The translations under genes and the position numbers were made by a program. 64,000 bases of DNA from Kribbella antiqua (lineage in GTDB: Bacteria > Actinomycetota > Actinomycetes > Propionibacteriales > Kribbellaceae): the NCBI RefSeq assembly GCF_004345665.1, contig NZ_SLWR01000003.1:372001-436000 (forward strand). Direction: 5' to 3'. The notes below the pieces were generated by a model. It did not search any database, was not told the DNA's origin, and worked only from the letters and a program-made list of their open reading frames with translations. Position 1 is the first letter of the stretch. The number at the start of each line of letters is the position of its first letter. This document shows positions 17,219-26,244 of this stretch, piece after piece.

Positions 17219-17302
17219 TTTGGTGGGTTCACCCACCACCTTGTGGGTTCGCCCACGAAATACCGTGGGGGAACCCGCAATTTGGCGGGTGAACCCATCA
17301 AA
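17219..17302. repeat. 84-bp cruciform-forming intergenic repeat, copy 2
   Basis: It has the same length and plan as 3467-3550. The outer arms share the TTTGGTGGGTTCACCC core with one mismatch, and the inner arms (TTGTGGGTTCGCCCACG against its near complement) have two mismatches. It separates nuoH from the convergent ABC permease gene. Confidence 0.88.
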
Positions 17303-17322
17303 TGACGCGGGGGGCGGGTGGG

Positions 17323-18558
17323 CTATGGAGTTGCGAGAGCCTCCGTGGGGGAGAGGCGGGAGGCGCGGATGGCCGGGTAGAGGCCGGCGAGGCCGCCGAT
17401 GATCAGCGTGGCCACGACGCCGCCGGCCAGCGCCCAGACCGGGATCACCAGCAGCCAGCCCTGGTACGACGCATAGGCTGCGGTGACGGCGGATCCGAGG
17501 ACCGCGCCGCCGACGCCGCCGAGCGCCGACAACAGCAACGACTCGGTCAGGAACTGGGTTCGGATCTGACCGCGAGTAGCTCCGAGCGAGCGGCGCAACC
17601 CGATCTCCGCCCGCCGTTCGAGGACCGAGATCACCATGATGTTGGCGACGCCGACCCCGCCGACCAGCAGCGCCACCGCACCCAGCCCGAGTAGCAACCC
17701 GGTGAACGCCTCACCCGCTGCCTGCTTGGCGGCGAGCGCGTCGGACGGCCGCGATACCTCGACCTCGTTCGGCGCCTCCGGGTTGGCGGTTGCCCCGAGC
17801 ACCGATCGGACCGCCTCCACCTGTGCGTCGTCCGACCTGGTGTAGATGGTGGTCGGATGGTTGTCGAAATCCAAGGTGGTTTCGGCGGCCGGCCAGCCCA
17901 TCAGTGCGGCGCTGTCCAGCTCGGGCGCCAGCGCGGCCGGCTCGAGGATGCCGAGGACCGTGAACCACTTGTTCCCGATCAGCACCTGCGCATCCGGGCT
18001 CGCCTTGGTGATCCCGAGTCGTTCGGCCGCACTCGCACCGAGCACGGTCGCCGGATAGCGACCGGTCGCCGCGTCGAGCCACTTGCCGCTGCGGACCGTC
18101 GCGCCGACGGTGTCGAGCAGGTTGGGCCGGGCGGCGTACGCGCTGATCCCGTTGGTCTCGACGACCGGGATCTTGTTGGTGCGGTAGACCTGGGCGTCGT
18201 CCACCCGGCCGACCGCGGATTGCGCGCGTACCGGACCGATCCGGCCGACCATTGCCTCCGCGGTGAGGGGCAGCTGGGCCTGCTCGCCGGTGAGCCGGGT
18301 GCCTGGGGCAACGGTCAACAGATTGGTGCCTAGGGCATCGAGTTGGCCGTCCAGTTCGGCGCGGGACGACGACGAGATGCCGACGACCGCGACCATCGCG
18401 GCGATGCCGGTCGCGATCCCGAGTGCGGACAGGAAGGCCCGCATCGGCCGGGTCCGCAATCCAACTGCACCCACTCGTACGACGTCCCGCGGCCAGAGCC
18501 GGGCTGGTTTCAACTCGGCGGCCGCCCGGCCGCGACTCAGCTGCACCGGCCGGTTCAT
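17323..18558 (-). CDS. MacB/FtsX-type ABC transporter permease
   Basis: The 411-residue protein has one N-terminal membrane helix (about 40-62), a large extracytoplasmic MacB-type core (65-265) and three C-terminal FtsX helices with the signature [19 protein letters not shown]. It pairs with the ATPase encoded just upstream (4-bp ATGA overlap) and the membrane-fusion-like protein before that, as in MacAB-type exporters of peptides, antibiotics or lipids. A divergent two-component system on the other side of the lipoprotein gene probably controls the operon. Confidence 0.92.
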   Translation of the reverse strand: MNRPVQLSRGRAAAELKPARLWPRDVVRVGAVGLRTRPMRAFLSALGIATGIAAMVAVVGISSSSRAELDGQLDALGTNLLTVAPGTRLTGEQAQLPLTAEAMVGRIGPVRAQSAVGRVDDAQVYRTNKIPVVETNGISAYAARPNLLDTVGATVRSGKWLDAATGRYPATVLGASAAERLGITKASPDAQVLIGNKWFTVLGILEPAALAPELDSAALMGWPAAETTLDFDNHPTTIYTRSDDAQVEAVRSVLGATANPEAPNEVEVSRPSDALAAKQAAGEAFTGLLLGLGAVALLVGGVGVANIMVISVLERRAEIGLRRSLGATRGQIRTQFLTESLLLSALGGVGGAVLGSAVTAAYASYQGWLLVIPVWALAGGVVATLIIGGLAGLYPAIRASRLSPTEALATP

Positions 18559-19220
18559 GCGCGCACCTCCTCGACGATCCGGCCGTCGCGCATCCGGACC
18601 TGGCGGGGGAGCGACGCGGCGATGTCTCGGTCGTGCGTGATGACGACCACCGTCGTACCGGCCGAATGCAGGTCGCGCAGCAACTGCATCACTCCCGCGC
18701 CCGACGCGGAGTCGAGCGCCCCGGTCGGTTCGTCGGCCAGCAGTACGGCGGGCTCGCCCGCGACAGCACGGGCGACCGCGACCCGCTGGCGCTCACCGCC
18801 GGAGAGCTCATGCGGTTCGTGGTCCATCCGGTGCCCGAGCCCGACCCGCTCCAACGCGGCCGCGGCCCGCTTGCGCCGCTGCCCCAACCGGAGCCCGGAG
18901 TAGAGGAGCCCGTCCGCCACGTTGTCCAGCGCCCGTACGCCGGACGCCAGATGGAACTGCTGGAACACGAACCCGATCCGGCTGGCGCGCATCGCGGACA
19001 GCCCTGCGTCGGATAGCCGCGCGACGTCGTACCGGTCGATCCGGACCGTGCCCGCGGTCGGTCGGTCGAGTGTTCCGAGGACGTTGAGCATGGTCGATTT
19101 GCCCGAGCCGGACGGCCCGACGATCGCGACCAGCTCGCCGCGGTCGATCCGCAGGCTGACTCCGCCGAGCGCCGTCACGCCGCCCGGATACACCTTGGTC
19201 ACCTCGCTCAGCTCGATCAC
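18555..19220 (-). CDS. ABC transporter ATP-binding protein, MacB/LolD type
   Basis: This 221-residue ATPase is complete, with Walker A GPSGSGKS at 35-42, the Q-loop in FVFQQFH, the signature LSGGE at 139-143, Walker B LLADE at 160-164 and a switch histidine in VVVITHDRD. Size and sequence fit the subfamily that energises FtsX-type permeases. It overlaps the permease and adaptor genes by 4 bases on each side, so the three products are translationally coupled. Confidence 0.93.
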   Translation of the reverse strand: MIELSEVTKVYPGGVTALGGVSLRIDRGELVAIVGPSGSGKSTMLNVLGTLDRPTAGTVRIDRYDVARLSDAGLSAMRASRIGFVFQQFHLASGVRALDNVADGLLYSGLRLGQRRKRAAAALERVGLGHRMDHEPHELSGGERQRVAVARAVAGEPAVLLADEPTGALDSASGAGVMQLLRDLHSAGTTVVVITHDRDIAASLPRQVRMRDGRIVEEVRA

Positions 19221-20272
19221 TTGGGGATCCCCACTGCGGTGCCGGCCTTGATACCGGTACCGCTGATCTCGACCTGACCGCTGGCGAACAGCCCGGTCTT
19301 GACCGGCACGTAGTGCGAGGACTTACCGTCGGTAACTTCGACGCCGAATCCACCCTCCCGCAAGGCGACCAGCGCGGAGACCGGCACGGTCAGCACGTTC
19401 TTCCGCTCGGACGCGGTGAACGTGACGTCGACCGCCGCCAGCGCCCAGGAGGCGACCGCCTTCTGGTTGTCGATGGCAACGATCACCTTGACTTTCGTCT
19501 CCGGGTCCTTTTCCGGGCTCTCGGCCGGAATGATCACCGTCGACACCTTCTCGACCCGGCCGGCCACCGTCGCGCCGTCCGGCAGGGTGACCTCCACCTT
19601 CGCGTTCAGCTTCGCCAGCCGCTGGTCCGTCGCGTCGAGCTGGACCGTGACGGCCTTCTTCGTGCCGGTGTAGGTGAGGACGTTCTGGTTCGGGCCGATC
19701 GGCGCGCCCTCCTGCGCCGCCACGCTGTCCACCCGGATACGGCCGGAGGCGAAGAGGACGCTGCCGAGCTCGACGACGCCTGTCTCGTCCAGGCCGCGGT
19801 CCTCCTGCCACTCCTCGACCGCCTCGGCTGTGGCGTCGGTGTACTCGTCGTCGACGGTGAAGCCGGTGTAGCCCAGGGCTTTGAGGTTCTGCTCGAGTTG
19901 CTTGACGTCCTGCCCTTCACTGCCGACCGCAAGCCGCCTGTACGCCGGCAGAGCGCCGTACAGGAGCGTTGTGGGCTTGTTGTCGACGCTGTAGAGGGTT
20001 TGGCCTCGCCCGAGTTCCTGTCCGCTGTCGGGGAGGCCGGTGATGGTCCCGGCGGTGCGGTTGACCGCTGTGGACGTCGTACCGAAGCCGAGTTCGCCGT
20101 CTGCGGTCTCGGTGTCCCTCAGGGTCTGCTTGGCGACCTTGGCCGTGTTGACGGGTAGTGCGGCCGCAGTCTGGTCTGCTGCCTGGCTGGTGTCGCTCCG
20201 GTTCACCAGGAAGGCGCTCGCTGCCCCTCCGGCGGCCAGGACGACCACCGCGGTCAGTGCTTTGCGCATCAC
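19217..20272 (-). CDS. Membrane fusion / efflux adaptor protein with peptidoglycan-binding domain
   Basis: The 351-residue product has an N-terminal membrane anchor (residues 3-22), then a beta-barrel and lipoyl-like adaptor region that is split by a peptidoglycan-binding-like domain at about 115-160 ([21 protein letters not shown]). The C-terminal part ([15 protein letters not shown]) is typical of HlyD/MacA-like adaptors. It should join the exporter to the cell wall. The start is GTG 20272, overlapping the lipoprotein stop by 4 bases; ATG 20269 is nearly equivalent. Confidence 0.87.
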   Translation of the reverse strand: MMRKALTAVVVLAAGGAASAFLVNRSDTSQAADQTAAALPVNTAKVAKQTLRDTETADGELGFGTTSTAVNRTAGTITGLPDSGQELGRGQTLYSVDNKPTTLLYGALPAYRRLAVGSEGQDVKQLEQNLKALGYTGFTVDDEYTDATAEAVEEWQEDRGLDETGVVELGSVLFASGRIRVDSVAAQEGAPIGPNQNVLTYTGTKKAVTVQLDATDQRLAKLNAKVEVTLPDGATVAGRVEKVSTVIIPAESPEKDPETKVKVIVAIDNQKAVASWALAAVDVTFTASERKNVLTVPVSALVALREGGFGVEVTDGKSSHYVPVKTGLFASGQVEISGTGIKAGTAVGIPK

Positions 20273-20781
20273 TTACCCGCCAGGATGGACTGGCAGGCTT
20301 GCTGCGCTGTCTGGAAGTCGGGGTCGTCACCGACCTCCGGGCCGATCATGATGCCGCGCTGACCCGGCTTCGGGTCGGGGAACTTCTCCACGCCGTTCTT
20401 GCGCATGCACTCGGCGTACTTGCGCCCGTTCTCCTCCTGCTGCGGGTCCGGGCTGCCCTCTGCCTGCGGGTTGTACTCGCGGCAGGCCTCCATCGCCGCC
20501 TCCACCTTCTCCGGGGTCACGCCCGAGCCCTTGTCGAACCTGAGCATCGGGCCCTTGCCCGGCTCGGGGTCCGGCACATTCAGGCCCTGCTCGCGCAGGC
20601 ACTGGGTGAACTTGATCGCCATCTCGTCCCTGCTGAGGCTCGGCGTCGCACTGGTCGGCGTGGTGCTCTGTACGCCGTCGGTGCCCGAGGCGACCTGGGT
20701 TCCCGGGTCCGCCGAGCCGCAGCCGGTGAGCAGTAGTACGGCGGTCGCCAGCATCGCCGCGGCCAGAGTGGTCTTGCGCAT
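20269..20781 (-). CDS. Lipoprotein of the ABC exporter operon
   Basis: The 170-residue lipoprotein has the signal peptide and lipobox LTGC with Cys21. It contains two copies of a short motif, FTQCLREQG...PDPEPG and YAECMRKNG...FPDPKPG, and one further cysteine near the end. This internal duplication is typical of small actinobacterial lipoproteins encoded next to MacB-like exporters. ATG 20781 has AAGGAG 8 bases upstream, and it is the first gene of the operon. It may act as substrate-binding or sensor partner. Confidence 0.85.
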   Translation of the reverse strand: MRKTTLAAAMLATAVLLLTGCGSADPGTQVASGTDGVQSTTPTSATPSLSRDEMAIKFTQCLREQGLNVPDPEPGKGPMLRFDKGSGVTPEKVEAAMEACREYNPQAEGSPDPQQEENGRKYAECMRKNGVEKFPDPKPGQRGIMIGPEVGDDPDFQTAQQACQSILAGK

Positions 20782-20829
20782 CGCTTGTCTCCTTTGGTCG
20801 GAACAGATGGCAAGCCTTGGCCAGGGCCC

Positions 20830-20869
20830 GTTTCCACACCGTTTCCAGCCGCGATAACACGGAGGAAAC
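20830..20869 (+). promoter_or_regulatory. Predicted response-regulator box in the divergent promoter region
   Basis: GTTTCCA occurs at 20830-20836 and 20841-20847, an 11-bp phase that is usual for OmpR/PhoB-type direct repeats. A third, inverted copy, GGAAAC, is at 20864-20869. The sites lie between the exporter operon and the regulator gene, so they could control both directions. Confidence 0.5.
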
Positions 20870-20885
20870 ATCGGCGTCGGGGATC

Positions 20886-21551
20886 ATGGGGTGCGTGCGG
20901 GTGCTTGTGGTCGAAGACGAACCGTTGCTGGCGGCAGCGATCGCGGAGTGGTTGCGCGACGACTCTCACGCCGTGGACGTCGCCGGTGACGGCGGCGCCG
21001 CGCTGGAACGGCTGACAGTCAACGAGTACGACGTACTGGTGCTGGACCGCGACATCCCCGTCGTACACGGTGACGAGGTGTGCAGGCGGCTGGTGGAGTC
21101 CGGGTCGACTACTCGCGTGCTGATGCTGACTGCCGCGGCTGCAGTCACCGACCGAGTGGAGGGACTTGGCTTGGGCGCTGACGACTACCTGACCAAGCCC
21201 TTCGCCTTTGCCGAGCTGGCTGCGCGCGTACTGGCGCTCGGACGCCGGAGCCGGCCCGCTGATCCGCCTGTACTGCGTCGTGCGGGGGTCACGCTGGACC
21301 CGGCCCGGCATGAGGTATTTCGCGACGGTCGGTACGTGCCGCTGTCGAAGAAGGAGTTCGCCGTACTGGCCGAGCTACTGCGGGCCGACGGCGCGACGGT
21401 GTCGGCCGAACAACTGCTGGAGAAGGCATGGGACGAGCACGTGGATCCGTTCACCGGGGCGGTCCGGCTGACCATCCTGAAGCTACGCCGGAAGCTGGGA
21501 GAGCCAGGGCTGGTCGAGACCGTCACCGGCGTCGGCTACCGCATCCCATGA
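20886..21551 (+). CDS. OmpR/PhoB family response regulator
   Basis: The 221-residue protein has a receiver domain with acidic pocket Glu10-Asp11-Glu12, phosphoacceptor Asp54 (LVLD) and Lys104 (TKPF), then a winged-helix DNA-binding domain (VPLSKKEFAVLAELL, ending VETVTGVGYRIP). ATG 20886 is chosen; GTG 20895 is possible. It overlaps the sensor kinase gene by 4 bases. It probably controls the divergent exporter operon through the GTTTCCA repeats. Confidence 0.92.
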   Translation: MGCVRVLVVEDEPLLAAAIAEWLRDDSHAVDVAGDGGAALERLTVNEYDVLVLDRDIPVVHGDEVCRRLVESGSTTRVLMLTAAAAVTDRVEGLGLGADDYLTKPFAFAELAARVLALGRRSRPADPPVLRRAGVTLDPARHEVFRDGRYVPLSKKEFAVLAELLRADGATVSAEQLLEKAWDEHVDPFTGAVRLTILKLRRKLGEPGLVETVTGVGYRIP

Positions 21552-22768
21552 GGCGGCTGACTCTGCGAGGACGGCTGACGCTGATCTACGGCGGTCTGTT
21601 CATGCTTGCGGGGGTGCTGCTGCTTGGTGTCACCTACGTGCTGTTCAGCCAGAACCTCACCGGTGGCTACCGGGTGCTGGTGCAGGGCACCTACCTCAAC
21701 CCACCGAGTACGCCGGGCGCGACCACACCGGCGCCGAAGGTGCCGAACCAGTTGTTCGTATTGAACAAGGACGGCGACACTCTGACCGGTGCGGACGCCG
21801 AGCGAGTCATCCAGGAGCAGCGGGAGCAGGTCCGGCAGGCCGCCATCAAGTCGCTGCTCACGCAGGGCAGCATCGCGTTGCTGGTGGTTGGCGGGCTGGC
21901 GGCCGGCTTCGGCTGGCTGGTCGCCGGACGGGTGCTGGCGCCTCTGCACCGAGTCACCGATACAGCACGCCGTATTGCTGCGTCTCCAGCGGCGCTGCAC
22001 GAGCGGATCGCTCTGCGCGGCCCTGAGGACGAGGTGAAGAACCTGGCCGACGCCTTCGACACCATGGTCGAGCGGTTGGATCACTCGTTCGACGGTCAGC
22101 GCCGGTTCGTTGCCAACGCCTCCCACGAGTTGCGTACGCCGCTCACGCTCGGCCGTGCGCTGGTCGAGGTGGCGATGCATCGCCGTACTGCCTCCAACGA
22201 CGTGAAGGAGCTGGGCGAGAGCCTGCTCACGATCAACGCCCGGCACGAGCAGCTGATCGACGGCCTGCTGATCCTGGCCGACTCGGAGAAACAACTCACA
22301 ACGGTTTACCCGGTAAACCTCGGCGACGTCGTCGACCACGTCGCCGCGCAACTCTCGGGTGAGGCCGCGAGCGCCGGCGTCGAGGTCATCCGCGGCCCAG
22401 GCGAGGCCCCGACCCAGGGTGACGCCCTACTACTGGAACGCCTGGTCCACAACCTGGTGGACAACGGAATCCGGCACAACGTCGCCAAAGGGTGGGTGCG
22501 GGTGGTGAGCAAGACGGTGGGAGATCGCGCGGAGGTCGTCGTAACGAACACCGGCCCGGACATCCCGCCGTACGAAGTCGAATCCCTCTTCAAGCCCTTC
22601 TACCGCCTGGGCGCCGAACGCCTCGTCGGCGGCAAGGGCGCCGGCCTCGGCCTGTCGATCGTCCGCTCGGTCGCCGAAGCCCACAATGGCACGGTCACCG
22701 CCACACCCCGCGAAGGCGGCGGCCTGCACATCACCGTCTCCCTCCCCTTGACTTCGAGTCCGCTGTAG
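21548..22768 (+). CDS. Sensor histidine kinase
   Basis: The 406-residue kinase has two membrane helices (about 15-36 and 106-126) around a small extracytoplasmic domain of about 70 residues, a HAMP domain, the H-box ASHELRTPL with His193, and a complete ATPase domain (LVDNGIRHN, GKGAGLGLSIV). The short sensor loop resembles those that watch antibiotics or envelope stress together with exporters. ATG 21548 overlaps the regulator stop. Confidence 0.92.
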   Translation: MRRLTLRGRLTLIYGGLFMLAGVLLLGVTYVLFSQNLTGGYRVLVQGTYLNPPSTPGATTPAPKVPNQLFVLNKDGDTLTGADAERVIQEQREQVRQAAIKSLLTQGSIALLVVGGLAAGFGWLVAGRVLAPLHRVTDTARRIAASPAALHERIALRGPEDEVKNLADAFDTMVERLDHSFDGQRRFVANASHELRTPLTLGRALVEVAMHRRTASNDVKELGESLLTINARHEQLIDGLLILADSEKQLTTVYPVNLGDVVDHVAAQLSGEAASAGVEVIRGPGEAPTQGDALLLERLVHNLVDNGIRHNVAKGWVRVVSKTVGDRAEVVVTNTGPDIPPYEVESLFKPFYRLGAERLVGGKGAGLGLSIVRSVAEAHNGTVTATPREGGGLHITVSLPLTSSPL

Positions 22769-22810
22769 CTGGACGCCGAGGTGATGGAGCGGCTCGACAA
22801 CGCCTGAAGG

Positions 22811-22837
22811 TGTCGATCCGGGGTGGGTGCGATCGTG
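22811..22837 (+). promoter_or_regulatory. Putative ECF42-type promoter
   Basis: TGTCGA at 22811-22816 is followed after 17 bases by CGTG (22834-22837), 32 bases before the DGPF gene start. ECF42 sigma factors are reported, as I recall, to use a TGTCGA -35 and a CGA/TC-like -10 upstream of DGPF genes. The -35 match is exact and the -10 is loose. Confidence 0.5.
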
Positions 22838-22869
22838 TAGGAGGTGACAGCACTCACCTGGAGGTCGTG

Positions 22870-23214
22870 ATGAATCAGTACCTGCTCAGCATCTACCAGC
22901 CTGACGGGCCGGTGCCCGACGCGGAGTTTCTGGAGCCGATCATGCGGGAGCTGAATGCGCTGAACGAGGAGATGCAGGCGGCCGGGGTCTGGGTGTTCGC
23001 CGCTGGACTGCACCCGCCGGAGACCGCGACGGTGCTGAAGGCAACAGGTGGCGAGGTGCTCGTCACCGACGGCCCGTTCACCGAGGGCAAGGAGCACCTG
23101 GGCGGCTTCACTGTCATCGAGGTGGAGGACCTCGACGCGGCCTTGAGCTGGGCTCGCCGGCTGGCCCTGGTGCTCAAGAACCTGTCGGTCGAGGTCCGCC
23201 CGTTCGTGTCGTGA
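22870..23214 (+). CDS. YCII/DGPF-domain protein
   Basis: The 114-residue protein is a YCII-related dimeric alpha-beta barrel protein with the motif DGPF at residues 67-70 ([18 protein letters not shown]). DGPF proteins are the usual genomic partners and targets of ECF42 sigma factors, and the next gene is one. Biochemical function is unknown in general. TGGAGG lies 5 bases before the ATG, and its stop overlaps the sigma factor start (GTGA). Confidence 0.9.
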   Translation: MNQYLLSIYQPDGPVPDAEFLEPIMRELNALNEEMQAAGVWVFAAGLHPPETATVLKATGGEVLVTDGPFTEGKEHLGGFTVIEVEDLDAALSWARRLALVLKNLSVEVRPFVS

Positions 23215-24443
23215 CAGCTGACATCGCCGCGGTCTTCCGGGCTGAGCATGGGCGGGCGGTCGCCGTACTGGCGCGGGTGTTCGGGGACCTGGAGATCGCG
23301 GAGGACGCCGTACAGGACGCGTTTGCGGCGGCGGTGGAGAAGTGGCCGGGTTCAGGGGTGCCGCCGAGTCCGGCCGGGTGGATCATCACGACCGCCCGCA
23401 ACCGTGCCATCGACCGATTGCGGCGCGAGGAAAAGCGCGAGGACAAGCACGCGCAGGCCGCGCTGCTGCACGCGCAGGACGAACCAGTGGAGGAGGGCGT
23501 CGTGCAGGACGACCGCCTCCGGCTGATCTTCACCTGCTGCCACCCCGCGCTGGCGCTGAACGTGCGCGTCGCCCTGACATTGAGGATGCTCGGCGGTCTC
23601 ACCACCGCCGAGATCGCGCACGCCTTCCTCGTCCCCGAGCCGACGATGGCCCAGCGGCTTGTCCGTGCCAAGGCGAAGATCCGCGCGGCCGGGATCCCGT
23701 ACCGCGTCCCGTACGAGGCCGACCTGCCCGAGCGCGTCCGCGGCGTACTGGCCGTCGTCTACCTCATCTTCAACGAGGGGTACGCCGCCTCGTCCGGTGA
23801 AACCCTGGTGCGCGACGACCTGTGCGTCGAGGCGATCCGCCTCGGCCGGCTGCTGGTCGAGCTGATGCCCGACGAACCCGAAGCCGCCGGCCTCCTCGCC
23901 CTGATGCTTCTCCAGCAGTCCCGCCGGCCGGCGCGGATGGATTCAGCCGGTTCCCTGGTCCGGCTGGCCGACCAGGACCGATCACTGTGGGATCGCGCAT
24001 TGATTGAAGAAGGCCACGACCTGGTACGACGTTGCCTCCGCCGCAACCAGCCTGGTCCGTACCAGCTCCAGGCCGCGATCAACGCCGTACACACGGATGC
24101 CGCAGGGACTGACTGGAGACAGATCCTGCGGCTCTACGACCACCTGCTCAGCCTCGAGCCGACTCCCGTTGTCGCGCTGAACAGAGCCGTCGCGCTCGCC
24201 GAAGTAGAAGGCCCGGCTGCCGCGTTGGAGTTGATCGACGACCTCGATCTCGGCTCCTACTACCTCTTCCACGCGATCCGCGCCGACCTGCTGACGCGGC
24301 TCGATCGGTTCGACGAAGCGCGGGCCGCCTATAACACTGCTTGGACCCTCACCGCGAACGCCGCCGAGCGAGAGTTCCTCGAAGGCCGCCTCGCCGCTCT
24401 CGGCCCCGGTCGCGATCGTGGGGACCGGCCGGCGGACGGGTGA
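23211..24443 (+). CDS. ECF42-type RNA polymerase sigma factor
   Basis: The 410-residue protein has sigma-2 (about 5-75) and sigma-4 (about 110-165, [28 protein letters not shown]) regions, followed by a long C-terminal TPR-like extension of about 230 residues ([10 protein letters not shown], then helical repeats). That extension defines ECF42, a group without an anti-sigma factor, in which the C-terminus is thought to regulate activity. It is coupled to the DGPF gene. The last 95 bases overlap the convergent small membrane-protein gene. Confidence 0.92.
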   Translation: MTADIAAVFRAEHGRAVAVLARVFGDLEIAEDAVQDAFAAAVEKWPGSGVPPSPAGWIITTARNRAIDRLRREEKREDKHAQAALLHAQDEPVEEGVVQDDRLRLIFTCCHPALALNVRVALTLRMLGGLTTAEIAHAFLVPEPTMAQRLVRAKAKIRAAGIPYRVPYEADLPERVRGVLAVVYLIFNEGYAASSGETLVRDDLCVEAIRLGRLLVELMPDEPEAAGLLALMLLQQSRRPARMDSAGSLVRLADQDRSLWDRALIEEGHDLVRRCLRRNQPGPYQLQAAINAVHTDAAGTDWRQILRLYDHLLSLEPTPVVALNRAVALAEVEGPAAALELIDDLDLGSYYLFHAIRADLLTRLDRFDEARAAYNTAWTLTANAAEREFLEGRLAALGPGRDRGDRPADG

Positions 24444-24624
24444 GGGCGGCGACGATCGCACCGGCCAAGGCGCCGAAGATGGCGGCGAAAGGGGCCATGA
24501 AGATCGCCGGCTCGGTCCACTCGGTGTGCTCGGGACCGGTCGCGAACCAGGCGAACGCGACGTTGGCGAGAACCATCACGACAGCGCCGATGAAGGCACC
24601 CGCCAGCGGTCGAGAGTTCCCCAT
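24349..24624 (-). CDS. Small two-helix membrane protein
   Basis: The 91-residue product has two membrane helices (about 7-28 and 40-62) and a basic tail. The tail region overlaps the end of the sigma factor gene by 95 bases on the other strand, so it may be a secondary extension. No ribosome binding site is evident before ATG 24624. No family is recognised. The regular hydrophobic pattern supports a real gene, with moderate confidence. Confidence 0.5.
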   Translation of the reverse strand: MGNSRPLAGAFIGAVVMVLANVAFAWFATGPEHTEWTEPAIFMAPFAAIFGALAGAIVAALTRPPAGPHDRDRGRERRGGLRGTLARRRSR

Positions 24625-24698
24625 GCTCTGACGGTAGGTGGGCCGACAGCATGTGGAAAACCGGATCGGCGCGGCGCCGGAATCAGTAGGGTCGGGGC

Positions 24699-25451
24699 AT
24701 GTTCGAGCTGGTGTGTGAAGTGGAGCCGCCGACGCGGCCGGAACTGAAGAAGGTGCGGCACCAGATCGGGGTGATGAGCCCGATCGCGGACGCGTTCCTG
24801 ATCCCGGACAACCACATCGGGCGGGCGACCGTGTCGAGTGTGGCGGTGGCGAACGAGGTCCAGGCGATGGGCTCGCGCGGCATCGCCTGCCTGAACTCGC
24901 GGGACCGCAACCTGCTCGGCTTCAAGCGCGACCTGCTCACGGCGGCGGCGTACGGCGTCGAACAGTTCCTGTTCGTGCACGGCGACGATCCGGCCGAGGG
25001 CGCGCGGACGAGCCAGCTCACGGTTCGCACGATGATCGAGCAGGCGCGCGCGACGTCGTACCCGGGCTGCAACCCGTTCCAGGTCGGCGCGGCCACGCGA
25101 CTGCGGCCGGTGCCGCGGTGGAAGGCCGAGGCCGACTTCCTGTATGTGCAGGTCAGCTACGACCTCGACGAACTCCTCCGCTGGCGCGACTCCGTCACCC
25201 TCGACATTCCGGTGTACGCCGGTGTGATGGTGCTCGCGAGCTCGAAGATGGCCCACAACCTGGCCGCCCTGCCCCAGCTCAACATCCCTTCGGCGCTCAT
25301 CGAGGCCGTCGACCAAGACCGAGACGCCGGCGTCGACCACGCCTGCGACCTCATCCTGAGGATCCGCGACTCCGGCGCCTTCGACGGCGTCCACCTCATC
25401 CCGGTCAGCCGCTACCGCCAGGTCGCCGCCCGCCTCGAACGCGAACTCTGA
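24699..25451 (+). CDS. Methylenetetrahydrofolate reductase-like (MetF-fold) protein
   Basis: The 250-residue protein resembles a MetF-type TIM barrel: an N-terminal EVEPPTRPELKK strand, GSRGIACLNSRDRN and EQFLFVHGDDP (the region that in MTHFR binds FAD), and DFLYVQVSYDLDELLRW. It is shorter than E. coli MetF (296). It may reduce methylene-tetrahydrofolate or be a related flavoprotein of actinobacteria; no partner methyltransferase is close. Only 32 bases separate it from the VapBC pair. Confidence 0.7.
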   Translation: MFELVCEVEPPTRPELKKVRHQIGVMSPIADAFLIPDNHIGRATVSSVAVANEVQAMGSRGIACLNSRDRNLLGFKRDLLTAAAYGVEQFLFVHGDDPAEGARTSQLTVRTMIEQARATSYPGCNPFQVGAATRLRPVPRWKAEADFLYVQVSYDLDELLRWRDSVTLDIPVYAGVMVLASSKMAHNLAALPQLNIPSALIEAVDQDRDAGVDHACDLILRIRDSGAFDGVHLIPVSRYRQVAARLEREL

Positions 25452-25469
25452 AAGCATCTGGGGATGTGT

Positions 25470-25475
25470 GTATAG
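25470..25475 (+). promoter_or_regulatory. -10 element of a probably leaderless vapBC transcript
   Basis: TATAGT ends 8 bases before the vapB ATG. At that spacing transcription would begin at or next to the start codon, so the mRNA would be leaderless, which agrees with the absence of a ribosome binding site there. Confidence 0.5.
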
Positions 25476-25483
25476 TTAGGCGC

Positions 25484-25777
25484 ATGCCCCGGATGCAGAT
25501 CTACCTCCCCGACGACCTGTACGCCGAGGTCAAGAGCCGCAAACTGCGCGCCTCGGAACTTCTTCAGGCGGCGGTCCGCGCCGAGATCCGCAGGCAGGAG
25601 CTGATCGATGCAGCTAACGAATACCTTGCCGAGCTGATCGCCGAGACCGGAGAGCCGTCGCCGGAGGATCTCGCGTGGGCCGAGGACTTCGTTGCCGGGA
25701 TCAAGGCTCAACTGCGCCCCCCTGCAGAAGAGCACGATCAAAAGCCACAGGACCATCACACCCGGAAGGCGAGCTGA
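25484..25777 (+). CDS. vapB: VapB-like antitoxin
   Basis: The 97-residue protein begins with a ribbon-helix-helix-like segment (MQIYLPDDLYAEVKSR, then SELLQAAVRAEIRR), which would bind the operon promoter. It ends with a charged helical tail that would wrap the toxin. Stop and toxin start are 3 bases apart. This is the usual order for a type II VapBC pair. It lies just upstream of nuoI. Confidence 0.82.
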   Translation: MPRMQIYLPDDLYAEVKSRKLRASELLQAAVRAEIRRQELIDAANEYLAELIAETGEPSPEDLAWAEDFVAGIKAQLRPPAEEHDQKPQDHHTRKAS

Positions 25778-25780
25778 GCG

Positions 25781-26167
25781 ATGCGCGAGGCTGTCCTGGA
25801 CAGCGGTGCGGTCAGCTACTTCGCAGAGGGCTCGGGTCGGGCGAAGGCCCTCATCGCGATCCTCACCATCGAAGATCTGTGGCCACCTGTCGTACCGTCG
25901 GCTGTCCTCGTGGAGTGCCTCACCGGCCACCCCGAGAAGGATGCGAAGACGAACAGGTTCCTGAAAGTCTGCGATATCACTGCGAGCCCGAGTGAGCCGC
26001 AAGCGCGTCGCGCGGCGAAGCTGCGCACAGGGGCTGGACGCGGGTCGGCCGTCGACGCCATCGTGGTTGCGGCTGCCGAACCCGAAGGTGTCGTCATCAC
26101 GGGCGACACGGTCGATATCACCGCCCTGGCAGCCAACGCTGCCGGCGTCACCATCCGCAGCGTCTGA
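25781..26167 (+). CDS. vapC: VapC-like PIN-domain ribonuclease toxin
   Basis: The 128-residue PIN domain has the expected acidic residues for a metal-dependent RNase: Asp7 (VLDSGA), Glu45 (LVECLTGH), Asp92 (SAVDAIV) and Asp109 (ITGDTVDI). VapC toxins usually cut tRNA or rRNA loops and are held inactive by VapB. All active-site residues are present, so the toxin appears functional. Confidence 0.87.
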   Translation: MREAVLDSGAVSYFAEGSGRAKALIAILTIEDLWPPVVPSAVLVECLTGHPEKDAKTNRFLKVCDITASPSEPQARRAAKLRTGAGRGSAVDAIVVAAAEPEGVVITGDTVDITALAANAAGVTIRSV

Positions 26168-26244
26168 TCGACGCGTCTGCTCCGGAATGGGCCGGGAGCG
26201 ACTAGTGTCCTGGTAGCAGGGGTCTATTGACGGAGGAGGAGGGC

